From contig JAUXCH010000053.1 in assembly GCA_030618975.1 (NCBI GenBank), positions 1-12,732 on the forward strand: 12,732 bases of DNA, given 5' to 3'. The notes under the pieces were generated by a model, which saw only the letters and a list, made by a program, of their open reading frames with translations, was not told where the DNA came from and ran no database searches. This DNA is from Planctomycetia bacterium. Its GTDB lineage: Bacteria; Planctomycetota; PLA2; JAEUHO01. This document shows, piece by piece, positions 1-7,649 of this stretch (the first letter of the stretch is position 1; each line of letters begins with the position of its first letter). Made by a program: the position numbers and the translations under genes.

Positions 1-18
1 CCACGTCCCGGTCTTCAT
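1..18 (-). CDS. Start of a further gene, cut by the window edge
   Basis: An ATG at 18-16 opens a frame reading MKTGTW before the window ends. A strong ribosome binding site (AGGGAGGA on the minus strand, 23-30) ends 4 bases before the ATG. The gene lies on the same strand as its neighbours, 38 bp after the stop of the secreted HEAT protein, which is normal operon spacing. Six codons cannot identify the product, so no function is proposed. The call rests only on the ribosome binding site, start codon and spacing. Confidence 0.5.
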
Positions 19-56
19 CCCGTCCTCCCTGGACACGACCTTCTCGCCGCGAGCCG

Positions 57-1325
57 CTATCGCCCGCGCGCCGCACCCACGGCACGGCCGGCGGCAGCCT
101 CGACCTCCTCGAACAAGGGACCCTGAAGGTAGTCCACCAGGGCCGGAATGTCACCCGGGGTCATGTCGTCCCGAGGACGCGCGCGCACCCGGGCGAGCGC
201 GGCCAACGCGGCCTCCGTGCGGATGCGGGCGAGAGCGAACAGCGCCTCCCGTTGCACGCTCGGTCCCCGGGTGCGTGCCTCGAGCCACGTCACGTCCCCG
301 TCACCGCCCAGCAGACCGGTCGCGTACACGATGGCCCGTCGAACGTCCGCGTCGGACTCGTACGCGTAGAGCCCTCGCATCGTCGGCAGGTGCGTCGCGT
401 AGCCGCCCTCCGCGAAGGTGCGGATCGTCCAGACGCGGACGGTCGCGTCCTCGCGACGAATGCGCCGGATCACCGACGTCGCGGCCAGCGGACCCCCGCG
501 GTGCAGGTGTTGCTCCAGGATCCGGATCCGCGCGTCGGCATCCTGCACGTCCGCCAGGGCCTGCTCGAGCTCGCCGGGCTTCTCCGGCATCGCTCCCTCG
601 GTTGCGGACGGCGGCGGGTCGGCGCCCAGATCCTTCAGCAGGCGCAGGAGCCACGTGCGCTGGGCGGGCGCGCAGCCGCGGCTCGCAAGCTTCCGGATGC
701 GCGACCGGACCGCGTCGTCGAACAGGTCCCGCCGGACTTCGAGGAGGTGGCCCAGCTCGCGCGCCGCATTGACACGCGTCCACGTACCCTTCGCGCGCTG
801 CGCCTCGAGCAGCCAGTCGAGCGTCTCGCGCGCACGCTCCTCGTAGTCCACGATCTCCAGCAGGGCGGCGATCTTCTCGAGGCTGGCGAGCTTCTGGGCT
901 CCGACCCTGCCCTGCGCGTCGAACAGAGCTTCCATGCCCCACGCGACGCCCCCTGGGCCCGGGCGGAGGAAGAACACGTACCGGCCGCGTGCGCCCTCGG
1001 TCAGGTACGGCACCGAGGGTGTCTCCCGATCCGCGGTCGGCCGGACGCCGGGGATCAGGACGGTGACCGTGCGCTGCTCCGGCACCTCCCCCTTGATCGC
1101 GCGCACGGGGCGAACGTGGGCGAGCACCATGCCTCGCACGGTCCGGACACCGTCCAGGTCGCCCAGGAGGACCAGCGTCGAACGTCCGAGCGGCCCCGCC
1201 TCGATCGCCGTCAGGGGCGGCCGGGCGACTTCCTCCGCGGTGGCCGAGGCCGCTGCACCGACGAGCAGCAGACCGAGCAGCAGACCGAGCAGCGATGCGG
1301 TACGGGAGGCGGCGAACGTCGGCAA
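57..1325 (-). CDS. Secreted HEAT-repeat protein with an unrecognised N-terminal beta domain
   Basis: This 422-residue protein is probably exported. I chose the TTG at 1325 because GAGGAG (1332-1337) sits 6 bases upstream and the start leads straight into a signal peptide: a short basic n-region, a Leu/Gly-rich core (about residues 12-22) and an Ala-rich cleavage region near residues 26-31. An in-frame GTG at 1358 would add 11 polar residues and has a weaker ribosome binding site. Residues about 40-140 look like a compact beta domain with the pattern hydrophobic strand, 'RAIKGE', 'VTVLIPG', 'GRYVFFL', seen in other secreted proteins of high-GC bacteria; I cannot name the family. From about residue 145 to the end the sequence is helical, with HEAT-like units such as 'DADVRRAIVYATGLL' and 'SVQREALFALARI', suggesting a protein-binding scaffold outside the cytoplasm. 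It has no catalytic motif that I recognise. The gene follows the 71-residue gene by 63 bp. Confidence 0.75.
   Translation of the reverse strand: MPTFAASRTASLLGLLLGLLLVGAAASATAEEVARPPLTAIEAGPLGRSTLVLLGDLDGVRTVRGMVLAHVRPVRAIKGEVPEQRTVTVLIPGVRPTADRETPSVPYLTEGARGRYVFFLRPGPGGVAWGMEALFDAQGRVGAQKLASLEKIAALLEIVDYEERARETLDWLLEAQRAKGTWTRVNAARELGHLLEVRRDLFDDAVRSRIRKLASRGCAPAQRTWLLRLLKDLGADPPPSATEGAMPEKPGELEQALADVQDADARIRILEQHLHRGGPLAATSVIRRIRREDATVRVWTIRTFAEGGYATHLPTMRGLYAYESDADVRRAIVYATGLLGGDGDVTWLEARTRGPSVQREALFALARIRTEAALAALARVRARPRDDMTPGDIPALVDYLQGPLFEEVEAAAGRAVGAARGR
1263..1293. repeat. 12-bp tandem repeat in the signal-peptide core
   Basis: The unit GAGCAGCAGACC occurs at 1263-1274 and 1275-1286 and is followed by a partial copy, GAGCAGC, at 1287-1293. 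On the coding (minus) strand it gives the Leu/Gly run of the signal peptide. The unit is a multiple of three, so changes in copy number would keep the frame and only alter the length of the hydrophobic core. Confidence 0.8.
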
Positions 1326-1331
1326 GCGGAT

Positions 1332-1337
1332 CTCCTC
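1332..1337 (-). promoter_or_regulatory. Ribosome binding site deciding a TTG start at 1325
   Basis: GAGGAG on the minus strand lies 6 bases before the TTG at 1325, which begins directly at a signal peptide. The competing upstream GTG at 1358 has only a GC-rich stretch before it. This site is the main reason for calling the TTG start of the secreted HEAT protein. Confidence 0.7.
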
Positions 1338-1388
1338 GGCGACCGACCCCGCGCACACGGTACACCGCGCCCGCCGTCGAGGATGAGG

Positions 1389-1604
1389 TCAAGCGTGGAT
1401 CCGCGACACGTGGTAGGTGCGGGAGACGAACGGCGCGTGACGATGCGGTCTCAGGTCTCCCGCGCGCTCGTCCCGCAGCTTGTCCTGGCGGACGTCCTGG
1501 AACCGTCTGCACTCGTCTCGTGTACCGGTAAACAGCGCCTGGCCGAACGAGCGGACCGCGTACAGCTTCTTGCCACCCTCGATGCACACGAACTCGACGT
1601 CCAT
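1389..1604 (-). CDS. Small 71-residue protein of unknown function
   Basis: I do not recognise a named family. The case for a real gene is a strong ribosome binding site (GGAGAGGA, 1611-1618) 6 bases before an ATG, the same strand as its neighbours, and a sequence that is not GC-driven low complexity. The first 45 or so residues read like a small folded unit: a beta-rich start 'MDVEFVCIEGGKKLYAVRS', then 'ALFTGTRDECRRFQDVRQDKL', where a strand leads into a charged amphipathic helix containing Cys. The last 20 residues are His/Arg-rich and look disordered. It has no signal peptide or membrane segment, so it is probably cytoplasmic. It lies 177 bp after the toroid protein and 63 bp before the secreted HEAT gene. 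It could be an accessory of either neighbour or unrelated. Confidence 0.6.
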   Translation of the reverse strand: MDVEFVCIEGGKKLYAVRSFGQALFTGTRDECRRFQDVRQDKLRDERAGDLRPHRHAPFVSRTYHVSRIHA

Positions 1605-1714
1605 CTCGAGTCCTCTCCGCGCCCCCGTCGGGACGCCGTTCGAACCTTCGCAACCCGGGGAAGCGCCGGGCTCCCGCGTCGCGCGACACGCACGGCGGAA
1701 AACGACCGTGCTCC

Positions 1715-1730
1715 CCGATATCGTAATCGG
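1715..1730. promoter_or_regulatory. AT-richer inverted repeat in the gap before the small gene
   Basis: CCGAT (1715-1719) and ATCGG (1726-1730) form an inverted repeat around a 6-base spacer, in a small AT-richer patch of an otherwise GC-rich 177-bp gap. It lies about 110 bp upstream of the small gene, where an operator or promoter could sit. I see no convincing -35/-10 pair, so the role is a guess. Confidence 0.2.
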
Positions 1731-1737
1731 CGCGTCA

Positions 1738-1757
1738 CGGGGGCGGCTTCACCCCCG
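1738..1757 (-). terminator. Candidate hairpin after the toroid gene
   Basis: CGGGGG and CCCCCG arms of 6 bp enclose an 8-base loop, starting 24 bases after the TAG of the upstream gene (1782-1784). No T-run follows on the minus strand, so it is not a textbook intrinsic terminator. It could stabilise the 3' end or pause transcription. With the 177-bp gap it suggests a weak transcription-unit boundary here. Confidence 0.35.
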
Positions 1758-1781
1758 CGTCCGGCGTGCTTCACGAAATCC

Positions 1782-3407
1782 CTAGAACGTGCGGTAGGCG
1801 GCCTGGAGGGCGAGCAGGTGCAGGGCCGTGCCGCCCACCTCGTCGCCCTTCCGGACCATGCCGCGCGCGTCGAGCGCGTCCAGGAGACGCTCGCCGAGCT
1901 CCTCGTTCCAGGCGCGGAAGGCCTCGGCATCGTGGAGGAGGAGGCCGGTGCCCGCCATCAGCGCGAGGAAGGGGTCGGCCTCGGACGCGTCGGCGTCGAG
2001 CAGCAGGCGCGTCGCATGCCGGCGCGCCTCGGGGAGGAAGTCCTCGCCGAGCTCGCGGTGCAGCAGGAGCCCCGCAGCGGCGAAGGTCGGATCGCTGCGA
2101 TCGGACGCGACGTACCAGCGACGGAACCGGAGCGGCACCTCTTCGGGCGCCTCGACGGCGCCCGTACGCACGACCGCCTCCAGACCCCACATCGGCCACA
2201 CGGCGGCGCGCACGTCGTCGGCGCTCCCCGGGAACGAGCCGTCCGGGCGCTGCGCGTCCTCCACCTTCCGTGCGAGCGCACCGAGCTCCGTCGCACGACG
2301 GGCGGCCTCGCCGGGCGCGAGGTGACCGTAGCTGAGCATGTAGTCCTCGGAGAGGGCGCGGAGCGCCATGCCCAGCTCGGCGATCGGCACCTCGCCCTCC
2401 ACGGTGGCGCGGGGCCCGACGAGGTCGTCCCCGAAGACACGACCGCGCAACCAGGCGATCCCGTGGGCCACGACGCGCTCCGCGCGATCTCCGGTCCGCG
2501 AGGACTCCCCGTCGGCGAGGAACGGCAGGAGAGCGAGCGCGGTCTGTCCGATCGTGCTCCGGCCGCCTCCCGCCGGGAAGGAGCCGTCCGCCCGCCGGCG
2601 CCCCTCCAGGGCGTCGAGGCCGCGCTTCACGACACGGAGCGTCCCCGAGGCGTCCATCCCGTAGCGCGTGAGCTGGCGGCGCTTCAGCGCGTCGCTACGC
2701 CGGATCACCATCGAGAGGGCCACGGGTCGCGGATGATCCCTCAGACCCTCCTGGAGCGGTGCGAGATCCAGGTCGGCGTCTTCCACGCCGGCGACGCCGA
2801 GCCCCAGTGGACCTTCCTCGGGGATGCGCGGTTCCCGGCCCGGGCCGCGCCAGACCGCGGGGATGTCCTCCCACACGAACTCCTCGGGCTCGAGGCCCGG
2901 GAAGGGCAATACGGCGTGCACGTCGGGGGGTGCTCGCTCCGCGCGCGGCTCCTGTTGCACCAGGAACGCGAGGACCCCCAGCACGACCACGTGAGCCGCG
3001 ACGGAGACCGCGAGGATCCGGCCCCAGGCCAGCCGGCGGGTGGCGCCGGGCGCCTCGCGCCGGATCCGGGCCTCCTCCGCGCCGACCTGGTCGCGCACGC
3101 GGAGCGCGATCCGCTGGGCAGCCACCCCGTCGGAAGCCGGTTCGTGGGCTTCGCGGACCGTCGAGAGGAAGCGCTCGAGACGCCGGGAGGCCTCCGCCAG
3201 GGCGGGATCGGCCGCGAGCCGGACGGCGACGTCGTGCTGGTCCCGGGCTGCGAGCTCGCCCCGCAGCGCGTCCAGCAGGCGATCCTCGTCCTCAGGCGAG
3301 GGGCGCGGGCCGGACAGCGGGGTACGAGTCGGGTCGGACGGGCTCATGATCGGGTGCTCGGGTGGAGAATCCGGGCCTGGAGGGTGAAACGGCTCCCTGG
3401 GGGTCAC
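1782..3407 (-). CDS. Membrane anti-sigma-like protein with extracytoplasmic prenyltransferase/squalene-cyclase-type toroid
   Basis: This 541-residue protein has three parts. Residues about 38-90 resemble the N-terminal helices of anti-sigma factors, with the pattern 'DRLLDALRGELAAR' and 'LAADPALAEASRRLERFL', but I see no cysteine in the protein, so the usual zinc motif is absent. Residues about 131-150 are one hydrophobic membrane helix preceded by arginines, placing the N-terminus inside. After a Pro/Glu-rich linker, residues about 235-541 look like an alpha/alpha-toroid of the prenyltransferase/squalene-oxidase repeat type, with two clear 'DGSF' units (274-277 and 389-392) and the lead-in 'RYGMDASGTLRVVKRGLDAL'. 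No terpene-cyclase DxDD is evident, so it is more likely a binding or sensing domain than an enzyme. The GTG start overlaps the sigma-factor stop as GTGA and has GGGAGGG 9 bases upstream. An internal ATG at 3347 has no ribosome binding site. Most likely role: membrane regulator of the adjacent sigma factor. Confidence 0.72.
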   Translation of the reverse strand: MTPREPFHPPGPDSPPEHPIMSPSDPTRTPLSGPRPSPEDEDRLLDALRGELAARDQHDVAVRLAADPALAEASRRLERFLSTVREAHEPASDGVAAQRIALRVRDQVGAEEARIRREAPGATRRLAWGRILAVSVAAHVVVLGVLAFLVQQEPRAERAPPDVHAVLPFPGLEPEEFVWEDIPAVWRGPGREPRIPEEGPLGLGVAGVEDADLDLAPLQEGLRDHPRPVALSMVIRRSDALKRRQLTRYGMDASGTLRVVKRGLDALEGRRRADGSFPAGGGRSTIGQTALALLPFLADGESSRTGDRAERVVAHGIAWLRGRVFGDDLVGPRATVEGEVPIAELGMALRALSEDYMLSYGHLAPGEAARRATELGALARKVEDAQRPDGSFPGSADDVRAAVWPMWGLEAVVRTGAVEAPEEVPLRFRRWYVASDRSDPTFAAAGLLLHRELGEDFLPEARRHATRLLLDADASEADPFLALMAGTGLLLHDAEAFRAWNEELGERLLDALDARGMVRKGDEVGGTALHLLALQAAYRTF

Positions 3408-4003
3408 GGTTCGAATCCCTCCCGGGAAAGTGTCTCCCGGATCTGGCGAACGGCCGCGTGCATGCGGGATTTCACGGTCCCCACCGGGATCCTGAGGATC
3501 CGGGCGATCTCCGCGTACTTCAGGCTCTCGACCTGGGCGAGGACGAAGACCTCGCGGTGTCCGTCCGCCAGGGCCGCGATGGCCGTCTCGAGCGCCCGGG
3601 CGAGCTCCGTCCGGCCGAGGCCGTCCCCTGGCTCCTCGGCCGGAGCCGGCAGGTCGGCCGAGAGGCCCCGGCCCTCCCCCCCCGGACCCGGGGCGTCCGC
3701 CGACACCGTCGTGGGCCCCACCTTGCGGTGCCGGTAGACGTCGATCCAGTGGTTGCGGGCGATGTGGAAGAGGTAGGTGACGAAACGGGCCCGCGGCCGG
3801 TACCTCTCCCGCACCCGGTAGACCTTGATCAGCACCTCCTGCGCGCAGTCCTCGGCGAGCGCCGGATCGGCGCCCAGGCGGCGGAAGTACCCGAGGAGCC
3901 GCGGCAGGACTCGTTCCACGAGGGGTTGGAAGGCGTCCGGATCGCCCGCCGCGACACGCAGCATCAGCCGGGTGTCTTCGTCCTGGGCGCCGCGCCGCGT
4001 CAT
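3404..4003 (-). CDS. ECF-type RNA polymerase sigma factor (sigma-70 family)
   Basis: The 199-residue product has the two-domain layout of ECF sigma factors. Region 2 spans about residues 20-92, with 'AGDPDAFQPLVERV', 'AEDCAQEVLIKVY' (core polymerase binding) and 'RFVTYLFHIARNHWIDVYR' (-10 recognition). A Pro/Gly-rich linker of about 40 residues follows. Region 4 spans about 138-193 with a helix-turn-helix 'YAEIARILRIPVGTVKSRM' for -35 contact. It should direct polymerase to a small regulon. The ATG at 4003 begins 28 bp after the stop of the secreted repeat protein; the nearest GAGGG is 12 bases upstream, so initiation may be weak or depend on upstream translation. The downstream membrane protein overlaps its stop by 4 bases, the usual sigma/anti-sigma order. 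I cannot assign the ECF subgroup or the target promoter. Confidence 0.93.
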   Translation of the reverse strand: MTRRGAQDEDTRLMLRVAAGDPDAFQPLVERVLPRLLGYFRRLGADPALAEDCAQEVLIKVYRVRERYRPRARFVTYLFHIARNHWIDVYRHRKVGPTTVSADAPGPGGEGRGLSADLPAPAEEPGDGLGRTELARALETAIAALADGHREVFVLAQVESLKYAEIARILRIPVGTVKSRMHAAVRQIRETLSREGFEP

Positions 4004-4031
4004 GCGGGGAGGATACCCTCGCGAGGCGCAG

Positions 4032-7000
4032 CTACTTCGCGGGGCCCAACTCGATCACCACGGCGGCGTCGTCCAGGGCGCCGATCTCGACCTCCACCTC
4101 GGAAACCTCGAATCGGCGTCCCGCGTCCACCCGCACCAGGTAGCGGCCGGGCCCGAGCTCGTCGAAGACGACGAGGCCGGTTCGTGGGATGCGCCCGCCC
4201 ACGGGTTCGAGCCGCGATCGTCCGAGACTGCGGTTTCGCACCACGGGCTCGCCGTCCGGGAGGCGCAGGAGTTCGAGCCGCGCACGCGGCAACGGATCGA
4301 ACCGCGCGCCGACCACGCGCACGGCAAGTCGCGCCGGCAGCGGCAGTCGGACGTCGACCGACGTCTCCTCCGATTCCTTCACGCGAACGACCGTACGCGC
4401 GGCGCGGCCGTAGCGCCGGGCGTAGGCACGGATCCACAGGCGGCCCGGCGCCGTGCCCTCGAGCCGGAGCCGACCCCGGTACCCGGTCACGTACGGCCTC
4501 GCGTGCAGGGCGGCGCCGTGTTCGTCCTCCAGCCAGATCCGCGTGCCCGACACCCCGCGCCCGCCAGGTCCGAGCACGGTGACGTCGAGCGTGCCGCCCC
4601 GACCCAGCGTCACCGTCACCGGCCGCTCTGCTCCCTCGACCTCCGCGGTCGCGCCGAGCAGCCGACCCGGCGGGAGGCCGGGCGCGGAGGCCTCCAGGTC
4701 GTACTGTCCCACGGGTAGCCCCACGACGAGGAACCGCCCCTGGGGATCGGTCCGCACCCGCCCGACGCTGGCATTCGGGCCCCGTACGCGAGGACGCGCG
4801 ATCACCGTGGCGTCGGCGATCGGCGTCCCCGTACGCGTCACGACCTCCCCGGGAATGCGTCCTTCCCACGCCTCGAGATCCAGCGTGAGGACGTCGCCGT
4901 CCTCGATCGTGACGGGTCGTGTCGACCAGACGCCGCCGTCCGCCACGTCGACCGCGTACGCACCGCCCGCCAGTCCGTCGAAGACGAAGCGACCCTCCCC
5001 GTCGGACCGGGCCGTGAGCCGCCGCGCCAGCCCGGCCTCTCCACCGGGCCTCGAGACGAGGTAGACCTCCAGGTCCGGGACGGGACGACCCCGCCGCCAG
5101 ACGCGACCCAGGATCCGCCCCGCTCCGCCCGCCGTGAGTTCCACCTCGGTCGTCTCGTCGGCCACCACCTCGACGAGCACTTCGATTCCGCTGAAGGGAC
5201 CGGCACGCGCCTCCAGTCGGATGCGCCACGTTCCCGCTCGGAGGGCCTCCACGCGGAAAGACCCCGCGCGCCCGGTCCGGGCCCGGCGCACGTCCACACC
5301 CTCCTCGATCGGCTCGAGCACGAGCAGGGCTCCGTCCAGCACCCGGCCCTGTCCGTCGCTCACCACGCCTTCGACCGCTCCGCCGCGACCGACGACCAGG
5401 TCGCGCACGATGACGCTCTCCCCCGCGGCCACCCGGATCGTCTCCTCGTCCGGCGCCTGGTCGCGGTCGCGCACCTCCACCCGCCAGACGCCGGGCGCGA
5501 CGTCCTCGAACACGAAGCCTCCCCCGTCGTCCGTCGCCCGTTCGGGCATCCCTCCGGGTCGTCCGGGCGCGTCGCCGTCTCCGCGCAACCGCACGAGCCG
5601 GACCTCCGCACCCAACAGCGGGCGATCGGTCGCACCGAGCACGGTGCCGGCCACCCGCCCCGCGTCCGGCAGGAACACCTCGACCCGCTCGGTGGCGGCT
5701 TCCTCGAGCCGGACGGTCGTCGCACCCGAGTCGTTGTCGCCCTGGACGGCGCGTACGGCGTAGGGACCCGGCGACAGGCCCTCGAATCGAAACGTCCGGC
5801 GGGGATCGTCCTCGGAGACCGTGGCGCTCTTCACGGTCTGCCACCGAAAGGCGTCGTCGGCAGGATCGAAGACGGGCGCCTCGAGCAGGATGCGGATCGC
5901 CGGACCCGTGTCCGACGCGTCGACGACGCGGCCCTCGAGCGTCGCCGGTTGCGCCAGGGTGATCTCCACCGGCGGCGACCGGCCCGGAACGAGGCCCTCG
6001 ACCCGCGCCAGGGCGAGGCCGTGAGGAGCGCGGGCGTCGACGACCGCAAGGTCCACGGGTTCGCTCCCGAGGCCCTCGAACGCGAATCGACCGTCCGTCC
6101 CCGCGCGGGTCGTGAGAGGCGCGGCGTCCCCGCGGGGCGTCGCCCGGACCACCAGGCCGGGCAGCACGCCGCCCGCCCACGCCCGGATCCGGCCTGCGAG
6201 GCCCGGCGCGCCGAACAAGATCGCCGTCCACGTACGGACGTCGCCGCTCGGAGGGTACGGGACCAGGCCGCGGACGTCCGTGACGCCCGGCGAGGTGGCC
6301 AGCACACGGACGTCCCCCTCGGGAAGGTCTGCGAGCACCGCCCGCCCGGCCGCGTCCGTGACACCGCGCCTGGCGAGCGCCGCCCAACCGGCGGTACCCC
6401 GGGTCACGGGACGATCGGCCGGCACGACGCGGATCTCGACGCCCGGCACCGGTTTGCCGACCGGCGTGCGCGCGTGGACCTCCAGCCGCCATCCGCTAGC
6501 CAGGAGGACGGTGGGCACGCTCGTCGGCTTCGGGCCCGACACGTCGAACGGCGAGGTCACGGTGGCGGCGTACCCCCGGGCGCTCACGGCGAGCCGGTAG
6601 CCCACCGCGGGTCGAACCCCGCGGATCTCGAACCGGCCCTCGGCGTCCGTCGTCGCCGGGGGAATCGACGGCCAGTCGCCGGGCGGGGCCGTCTGCGTCG
6701 CGTCGGGAACGAGGACGACGCGGCCGTCCGCGACGCGAGCCGAGCGCGGTCCCTCCACGCGGCCGGCCACCACGCGGCCCCGGAGCGCAAACCAGCCTCG
6801 CAACTCCACGCGCCCGCGCTCGGGGACCGCGACGCGTGGCGAGGCCGGGTCGAAGAAGAACGGGGCACCGTCGACGAGACGCGCCTCGTAGATGCCTTCG
6901 GGTACGTCGTCGAGCACGAAGGTGCCGTCCTTGGCGGTCTCGAAGGGCTCCTCCGAGAGGGAAGCCGATCCCGGCAGCCTCACGAGGACGAACCGGAGGC

Positions 7001-7649
7001 CGCCGATCCCCGTGCGCACGGGTGCGTCGCCGTCGAGGATCTGCCCCTCGACCCGGCTGCCCGGGACGAGGATCCGGTCGGCATCCTCCTGTCCCGCAGT
7101 GAACACTCCGAGAGACTGCAGCCGCCCGTCCCCGCGCCGGACGGACACCTCCCAGCGCCCGGCCGCCACGTGCGAGAACCGCCAGATGCCGTTCTCGTCC
7201 GTCGTCGTCGCGTGCACCAGGTCGCCGCCGAACGTCCGGCGGGCGAGCACGGTCACGCCCGCGGCGGCGCCGCCGCGGTCGAAACGGAGCGTCCCGCCGA
7301 GCGGAACGGCCCGCGCGAGCCTGAGGCCCACGACGCCCGGCGCGCGCGCGAGGCGCTGCGCGCCCAGGCCGGGACCCCAGACGACGGCGCCCGTCCTGCT
7401 GGACGTGGGGAGGTCGAGGAGGCCACGCTCGAGCGTGCGGGTCTCGCCGCCGGTTGCCGCGTCGAAGATCACTGCGCCGTCCGGACCCCGCGCCGCCTGC
7501 GAGAGCACGACGGCTGCGAGCGGCTTCCCGTCCGGTCCCAGGAGCAGGCACCGCCTGCCGGCCTCCGCTTCGTCCTCCGCTCGCAGGAGCCCGGCGAGCA
7601 GGAGCCCGGCCAGGACCGGGCCGAGAGCGGCGACGACCGCGCGGCTCAC
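4032..7649 (-). CDS. Large secreted protein of about 12 tandem carboxypeptidase-regulatory-like (beta-sandwich) repeats
   Basis: The start is a GTG overlapping the tsaE stop as GTGA, with GAGG 6 bases upstream, giving 1205 residues. Residues 1-24 form a signal peptide (basic start, Ala/Leu core, cleavage near 'LLRA-ED'). From about residue 115 to the end the chain repeats a unit of about 90 residues that opens with a 'G-x-V' strand, carries a central '(D/E)GRF' strand and closes with 'L-x-PGxYxVxV'. I count about 12 units, for example 'ATLEGRVVDASD', 'GRVAGTVLGATD', 'GRILGRVWRRG' and 'GRIPGEVVTRTG'. This matches the transthyretin-like CarboxypepD_reg fold, common in surface and secreted proteins for adhesion or carbohydrate and protein contact. 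No catalytic domain, C-terminal anchor or sorting motif is visible, and there is almost no cysteine. Residues 26-115 may be one more diverged repeat. Its place between tsaE and an ECF sigma gene suggests co-expression with the envelope regulators. Confidence 0.85.
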   Translation of the reverse strand: MSRAVVAALGPVLAGLLLAGLLRAEDEAEAGRRCLLLGPDGKPLAAVVLSQAARGPDGAVIFDAATGGETRTLERGLLDLPTSSRTGAVVWGPGLGAQRLARAPGVVGLRLARAVPLGGTLRFDRGGAAAGVTVLARRTFGGDLVHATTTDENGIWRFSHVAAGRWEVSVRRGDGRLQSLGVFTAGQEDADRILVPGSRVEGQILDGDAPVRTGIGGLRFVLVRLPGSASLSEEPFETAKDGTFVLDDVPEGIYEARLVDGAPFFFDPASPRVAVPERGRVELRGWFALRGRVVAGRVEGPRSARVADGRVVLVPDATQTAPPGDWPSIPPATTDAEGRFEIRGVRPAVGYRLAVSARGYAATVTSPFDVSGPKPTSVPTVLLASGWRLEVHARTPVGKPVPGVEIRVVPADRPVTRGTAGWAALARRGVTDAAGRAVLADLPEGDVRVLATSPGVTDVRGLVPYPPSGDVRTWTAILFGAPGLAGRIRAWAGGVLPGLVVRATPRGDAAPLTTRAGTDGRFAFEGLGSEPVDLAVVDARAPHGLALARVEGLVPGRSPPVEITLAQPATLEGRVVDASDTGPAIRILLEAPVFDPADDAFRWQTVKSATVSEDDPRRTFRFEGLSPGPYAVRAVQGDNDSGATTVRLEEAATERVEVFLPDAGRVAGTVLGATDRPLLGAEVRLVRLRGDGDAPGRPGGMPERATDDGGGFVFEDVAPGVWRVEVRDRDQAPDEETIRVAAGESVIVRDLVVGRGGAVEGVVSDGQGRVLDGALLVLEPIEEGVDVRRARTGRAGSFRVEALRAGTWRIRLEARAGPFSGIEVLVEVVADETTEVELTAGGAGRILGRVWRRGRPVPDLEVYLVSRPGGEAGLARRLTARSDGEGRFVFDGLAGGAYAVDVADGGVWSTRPVTIEDGDVLTLDLEAWEGRIPGEVVTRTGTPIADATVIARPRVRGPNASVGRVRTDPQGRFLVVGLPVGQYDLEASAPGLPPGRLLGATAEVEGAERPVTVTLGRGGTLDVTVLGPGGRGVSGTRIWLEDEHGAALHARPYVTGYRGRLRLEGTAPGRLWIRAYARRYGRAARTVVRVKESEETSVDVRLPLPARLAVRVVGARFDPLPRARLELLRLPDGEPVVRNRSLGRSRLEPVGGRIPRTGLVVFDELGPGRYLVRVDAGRRFEVSEVEVEIGALDDAAVVIELGPAK

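Noticed and set aside
1782..2900. The toroid domain as an active squalene or terpene cyclase
   Set aside because: No DxDD or aspartate-rich motif is visible and the domain is tethered outside by one membrane helix after an anti-sigma-like segment; a sensing role fits better.
3347..3407. ATG at 3347 as the start of the toroid membrane protein
   Set aside because: No ribosome binding site precedes it, whereas the GTG at 3407 has GGGAGGG and a GTGA overlap with the sigma gene.
252..3737. A plus-strand open frame of 1161 codons spanning several minus-strand genes
   Set aside because: It runs antisense to four well-supported genes and across their gaps, its product is Arg/Pro/Gly-rich without any domain, and long antisense frames are expected at this GC content.
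4000..6492. A minus-strand open frame of 830 codons in another frame
   Set aside because: It overlaps the repeat protein in a shifted frame; the product is Arg/Gly-rich, while the repeat frame shows clear domain periodicity and a signal peptide.
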